Source of the DNA: CAZQSS01 sp964596405 | GTDB lineage: Bacteria; Patescibacteriota; Patescibacteriia; Magasanikbacterales; UBA10003 | DNA: 9,241 bases | Reading direction: 5' to 3' | NCBI GenBank assembly: GCA_964596405.1 | Contig: CAZQSS010000034.1 | Span: 1 to 9,241 of the forward strand | Part shown: in pieces, positions 6,529 to 9,241 of the stretch | Position numbering within the stretch: position 1 is the stretch's first letter | Layout: each line of letters begins with the position of its first letter | Program-made: the position numbers and the translations under genes | Notes under the pieces: model-generated | The model's input: only the letters and a program-made list of their open reading frames with translations | Databases searched by the model: none | What the model was told of the DNA's origin: nothing

Positions 6529-6546
6529 CTATCATACATATGATAG
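6529..6546. repeat. Perfect inverted repeat between flavoprotein and Nudix genes
   Basis: CTATCAT (6529-6535) and ATGATAG (6540-6546) are perfect complements around ACAT. The repeat lies 7 nt after the flavoprotein stop and 25 nt before the Nudix ATG. It has no GC core and no T-tract, so it is a poor terminator. It could be an operator for the AT-rich region just before the Nudix gene (TATTAT at 6554-6559 is a possible -10, with no clear -35), or chance in AT-rich DNA. Confidence 0.4.
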
Positions 6547-6571
6547 TTAAAAGTATTATATAAGATTTTTT

Positions 6572-7141
6572 ATGTACTCATCCCGCATCCCGTCCAAAGC
6601 CAAAAGAGTTTTTAAAGGACAAATTTTTGAAGTGTGGCAATGGCCGCAAAAAATGTACGATGGCAGCCAGCACACTTTTGAAGCCTTGCGACGACCCAAC
6701 ACCGTGGAGATTGTGGCCGTGACGGGGAATAAAATTATCATTCAGCGCCAAAGTCAGCCGCACAAACTCCAGCCGTACCTATCTTTGCCTGGTGGCCGGT
6801 GCGAGGCAGGCGAGACGCCTTTGGAATCAGCCAAGCGTGAATTTTTAGAAGAAACCGGTTATGTATCCAAAGACTGGGTTTTATTTAAGGAGGAAAAACC
6901 AGTGGGCAAAATAGATTGGACGATTTATACTTATATCGCTCGGAATTGCGTTTTTAAACAGGCGCCGCATTTGGACGCGGGCGAAAAAATTTCTTTGCGT
7001 TTTATTGATTTTGAGAAATTTTTGAAATTACCCGAAGATTCTTTATATGTAGGTGGTGTTGATTTAACTCGTGATATGGTGAGGGCGCGTTTTGATCCTA
7101 AATTTAAAAAAGAATTTAAGCGGTTAATTTTTAAAAAATAA
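6572..7141 (+). CDS. Nudix hydrolase, ADP-ribose pyrophosphatase-like
   Basis: A 189-residue cytosolic hydrolase of nucleoside diphosphates linked to another moiety. The Nudix box GX5EX7REUXEEXGU is complete: Gly75, Glu81, then REFLEETGY at 89-97, with the metal-binding Glu93 and Glu94 in place. The N-terminal strands (KGQIFEVWQWPQKMYDGS, 16-32) followed by VEIVAV (45-50) and a KLQPYLSLPGGR approach (65-76) resemble the ADP-ribose pyrophosphatase (NudF) branch rather than MutT. Substrate assignment stays tentative. The start ATG 6572 is the first in-frame ATG of a well-aligned domain, with no Shine-Dalgarno sequence. The exonuclease gene follows after 3 nt, so the two are probably co-transcribed. 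Confidence 0.9.
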   Translation: MYSSRIPSKAKRVFKGQIFEVWQWPQKMYDGSQHTFEALRRPNTVEIVAVTGNKIIIQRQSQPHKLQPYLSLPGGRCEAGETPLESAKREFLEETGYVSKDWVLFKEEKPVGKIDWTIYTYIARNCVFKQAPHLDAGEKISLRFIDFEKFLKLPEDSLYVGGVDLTRDMVRARFDPKFKKEFKRLIFKK

Positions 7142-7144
7142 TTT

Positions 7145-7855
7145 ATGCCACGCCTTATTTTTGACATAGAAACCATCGGCGATAATTTTGATGAGATGGA
7201 TGAAGCCACCCAGCACGCTTTAACACGCTGGATTGAGCGTGAAGCCAAGGATAAAGCCAGTTATGAAAAAGATTTAGCCAGAGTAAAAGGCGAGATGGGG
7301 CTTTCGGGACTTACCGGCCAGATTGTGGCCTTAGGTCTTTTGGATGATGCCAAAAACCAGGGCGCGGTATATTATCAGGCGCCAGGAGAAAAGTATGAAG
7401 ATTTTGAGGAAGAGGGGATTAAGTTCCGCCAGCTGGATGAGGCCGAAATGTTAAAACAATTTTGGAAAGTGGCCGAAAAATACGATGAGTTTATAAGTTT
7501 TAACGGCCGGGGTTTTGACGCGCCGTTTATGATCACCCGTTCGGCCGCGCATAAAATTCGCCCGACCAAGGATTTAATGTCCAACCGTTATGTTAACAAT
7601 CAGCGGTTTGGCGCCTTGCATATAGATTTATTTGACCAACTGTCTTTTTATGGCGCCACCATGCGCAAAGGCAGTTTGCATTTGTGGTGCCGGGCGCTGG
7701 GCATAAAAAGTCCCAAAGAAGACGGGGTTAGCGGGGGAGATGTGGGCGAACTCTTTAAGGATAAAAAATTCCAAGAGATTGCGCGATATAATGTGGGCGA
7801 TCTGCGCGCCACCCGCGAACTCCACGACCATTGGCAAAAATATATTAGGGTTTAA
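7145..7855 (+). CDS. Predicted 3'-5' exonuclease, PolB-like DnaQ/RNase H fold
   Basis: A 236-residue stand-alone exonuclease resembling the proofreading domain of family B polymerases (PolB-like exo2 group). The three acidic motifs are visible: ExoI FDIET (6-10, Asp7 and Glu9), ExoII ISFNGRGFDAPFM (117-129, Asp125) and ExoIII YNVGDLRAT (215-223, Tyr215 and Asp219). These would bind two metal ions for hydrolysis of 3' ends. A long charged insertion (about 16-55) lies between ExoI and the next strand. There is no polymerase or helicase domain and no membrane segment. It lies 3 nt behind the Nudix gene, so both probably belong to one transcript. A role in DNA or RNA end processing is inferred from the family; its substrate is unknown. 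Confidence 0.85.
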   Translation: MPRLIFDIETIGDNFDEMDEATQHALTRWIEREAKDKASYEKDLARVKGEMGLSGLTGQIVALGLLDDAKNQGAVYYQAPGEKYEDFEEEGIKFRQLDEAEMLKQFWKVAEKYDEFISFNGRGFDAPFMITRSAAHKIRPTKDLMSNRYVNNQRFGALHIDLFDQLSFYGATMRKGSLHLWCRALGIKSPKEDGVSGGDVGELFKDKKFQEIARYNVGDLRATRELHDHWQKYIRV

Positions 7856-7861
7856 GTTTGT

Positions 7862-7890
7862 TTGCTTTGGGGGCTGGTTTGTGCTAAAAT
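7862..7890 (+). promoter_or_regulatory. Extended -10 promoter upstream of yidC
   Basis: TTGCTT (7862-7867, a weak -35), a 17-nt spacer and TAAAAT (7885-7890), preceded by TGC to give an extended -10. The expected start is near 7897, leaving a leader of about 15 nt without a Shine-Dalgarno sequence before ATG 7912. It has the same arrangement as the promoter at 1001-1029. Confidence 0.6.
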
Positions 7891-7911
7891 ATCCCCATTG
7901 ATTTTTACGCT

Positions 7912-8616
7912 ATGTTTGAGGTTTTAGGACAATTTTGGTACACTTTTTTGCTGCAGCCCTTGTTTAACGTGCTAATCTGGCTTTATAGCCATGTGGCCGA
8001 TGGTAATTTGGGCTGGGCCGTTATCTGGATGACGGTCTTTTTGCGTATTTTGCTTTTGCCTTTAACCATTATTTCCGAACGCAATGCCGTCCGCCAGCAA
8101 GAGGTAGAAGAAGAGGCCTACAAAACAGCCAAAGTTTTTAAGGGCGACCAGGTTAAACAAAATGAGGAAATTCGTAGGATAATGAAAAAGAAGCGCATTT
8201 CCCCTTGGGCCAAAGTGCTTACTTTGCTTATTCAATTATTAGTCTTGGTTTTGCTTTATCAGGTGTTTGTTAAGGGGATTACCGGCGACAAGGTGATTAA
8301 ATTGCTTTATTCAGGCATTGACTTTCCGGGCAAGATTGATGTTCTTTTTTACGGCTATGACATCGGCCGGGTGCATGACAGTTTATGGGCGGCCGTAGCC
8401 GCGGTTTATTTATTTTTGTCCATTCTTTGGGAACGCGCCGGCGACAAGCATTGGCAGACTTCGGAGATTACTTTTCTCTTTATTTTCCCGCTTTTTACCT
8501 TTTTTGCCTTGTGGTGGCTGCCGATGGTAAAGTCACTGTTTATTTTGACAACTATGATGTTTTCTGATATCATTAGTTTAATCCGCCGTATCATTTGGCC
8601 AGTTAAAAAGACTTAA
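7912..8616 (+). CDS. yidC: YidC/Oxa1 family membrane protein insertase
   Basis: A 234-residue membrane protein that inserts and helps fold proteins in the cytoplasmic membrane, alone or with SecYEG. The N-terminus QPLFNVLIWLYSHV (15-28) matches the amphipathic approach helix. The next helix, WAVIWMTVFLRILLLPLT (35-52), carries the conserved Arg45 of the hydrophilic groove. A charged cytoplasmic hairpin (about 56-98) follows, then helices at about 98-120, 157-173, 186-203 and 206-224, and a Lys/Arg-rich tail. It lacks the large extracytoplasmic domain of proteobacterial YidC and has no lipoprotein signal, as in compact CPR-type forms. It has its own promoter at 7862-7890 and is followed by a palindromic repeat rather than an obvious terminator. 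Confidence 0.92.
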   Translation: MFEVLGQFWYTFLLQPLFNVLIWLYSHVADGNLGWAVIWMTVFLRILLLPLTIISERNAVRQQEVEEEAYKTAKVFKGDQVKQNEEIRRIMKKKRISPWAKVLTLLIQLLVLVLLYQVFVKGITGDKVIKLLYSGIDFPGKIDVLFYGYDIGRVHDSLWAAVAAVYLFLSILWERAGDKHWQTSEITFLFIFPLFTFFALWWLPMVKSLFILTTMMFSDIISLIRRIIWPVKKT

Positions 8617-8624
8617 TTTTTAAT

Positions 8625-8700
8625 GTCATTGCGAGAAGCGAAGCGACGAAGCAATCCCGAGAGATCGCCACGTCGTCCCTTCGGGACTCCTCGCGATGAC
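8625..8700. repeat. Palindromic interspersed repeat (GTCATTGCGAG type)
   Basis: The ends GTCATTGCGAG (8625-8635) and CTCGCGATGAC (8690-8700) are complementary except for one T:G position. Inside are GCGAAGCGACGAAGCAATC, the pair CGACG/CGTCG (8644-8648 with 8671-8675) and a small hairpin GTCCC-TTC-GGGAC (8675-8687). This resembles REP- or MITE-like palindromes found scattered between genes of many unrelated bacteria, usually without coding capacity. It fills most of the yidC-SPFH spacer and could fold in mRNA, affecting read-through or message stability. Confidence 0.75.
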
Positions 8701-8714
8701 ACAACATAACCTTT

Positions 8715-9241
8715 ATGTCCGGAGATTCTCTAGACCGTTTAATGTATTCCTTTGTGATGGACGATGTCCTCAAAGGTCTTTTTATTTATGTTCCGCCCGG
8801 GTATGTGGCCTGCGTGTATGATTTGGGCCGGGGCGTGCTTAAAAAAGTTTTAACGCCTGGCCTGCATTTAAAAATTCCGTTTTGGCAAAAAGCCAAATTA
8901 TTTAACACACAAACTTTGGAATACAGCATCAGCCGGCAGTTTAATCCGGAGATGGAAAAGGCCATGGGGGATATTCCCATTGCGGCCATTACCCAGGAAG
9001 GCAAAAAAGTAGGGGTAGAAGGCACCATTTTGCTCCGGTTGGATGTGCATCAAATTCCTTCCATCTGGCAAACTATTGGTGAGGATTTTGTGGCCAAAAT
9101 TGTGCGGCCCACTATCCGCAGCCGGGTACGCATGGTTTTTTCCAAGTTTGATTTTTCGGAGATTGTGGGTCAAAAACGCGCGGCCGTGGAAATGGAATTA
9201 AAAAATGAATTAGAGCGGATTTTTTACTCCCGCGGAATTTA
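8715..9241 (+). CDS. SPFH/band 7 (prohibitin-like) protein, 3' end outside window
   Basis: The frame opens at ATG 8715 and stays open to the last base: 175 codons plus two bases, with no stop. The visible part contains an SPFH/prohibitin pattern: a strand with VPPGYVACVYDLGRG (26-40), PGLHLKIPFW (48-57), TQTLEYSI (65-72), a strand pair KVGVEGTILLRLDV (98-111), then VRPTIRSRVRMVFSKF (130-145) and the helix GQKRAAVEMELKNELE (152-167), which begins the long coiled-coil part. SPFH proteins form ring-shaped membrane scaffolds, often with FtsH-type proteases. No transmembrane segment is evident in the first 25 residues, unlike typical prohibitins, so attachment may be peripheral or involve the missing C-terminus. 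No Shine-Dalgarno sequence is seen. Confidence 0.85.
   Translation, partial: MSGDSLDRLMYSFVMDDVLKGLFIYVPPGYVACVYDLGRGVLKKVLTPGLHLKIPFWQKAKLFNTQTLEYSISRQFNPEMEKAMGDIPIAAITQEGKKVGVEGTILLRLDVHQIPSIWQTIGEDFVAKIVRPTIRSRVRMVFSKFDFSEIVGQKRAAVEMELKNELERIFYSRGI

Noticed and set aside
1..9241. CRISPR array, tRNA or rRNA genes, transposase or integrase
   Set aside because: No regularly spaced repeats, no cloverleaf-like or rRNA-like sequence, and no such protein motifs were seen on either strand. The - strand open frames are all antisense to well-supported genes.

Overview
The window reads as bacterial chromosome, probably from a Patescibacteria (Candidate Phyla Radiation) genome. This is an inference from several things: compact genes all on the + strand, no convincing Shine-Dalgarno sequence at a usable distance from any start, near-leaderless promoters (TAAAAT with an upstream TGn), TAA as the stop codon of all eight complete genes, a minimal YidC without a large extracytoplasmic domain, and a GerMN-domain protein next to a HI0933/BaiN-type flavoprotein. 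No gene here fixes the taxon by itself. There is no rRNA, tRNA, CRISPR array or transposase.

Layout. Left flank: a membrane-anchored GerMN-domain protein (53-562), followed 15 nt later by the first 44 codons of a flavoprotein gene, broken at 709 and closed by an unrelated 10-codon tail (578-742). Next comes a GC-rich, hairpin-rich spacer without a convincing gene (743-957), a strong symmetrical terminator (959-983) and a clear extended -10 promoter (1001-1029). That promoter drives a very tight three-gene operon: a gamma-class N6-adenine DNA methyltransferase (1038-2492), a probable type II restriction endonuclease (2494-3393) and a full-length RecQ helicase (3396-5216), with gaps of only 1 and 2 nt. 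Right flank: the complete flavoprotein gene (5269-6522), whose first 132 bp match the broken copy at 578-709 (112/132 bases identical by hand). Then come a Nudix hydrolase (6572-7141) and a PolB-like 3'-5' exonuclease (7145-7855), 3 nt apart; a YidC/Oxa1 insertase with its own promoter (7912-8616); a palindromic interspersed repeat of the GTCATTGCGAG type (8625-8700); and the start of an SPFH/prohibitin-like gene that runs off the right edge (8715-9241).

Interpretation. The simplest reading is that GerMN - flavoprotein - Nudix - exonuclease - yidC - SPFH was the older gene order. A restriction-modification cassette carrying recQ then entered at the flavoprotein gene, leaving a truncated 5' copy on the left and a whole copy on the right. 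The two copies differ mostly at synonymous sites (12 of 17 differing codons). They therefore probably diverged as working genes in separate lineages, and the intact right copy may have arrived with the cassette. The restriction-modification genes are visibly more AT-rich than the flanks, which fits transfer. The most interesting part of the window is this junction and the possibility that RecQ is a working part of the defence operon. The rest is ordinary housekeeping.
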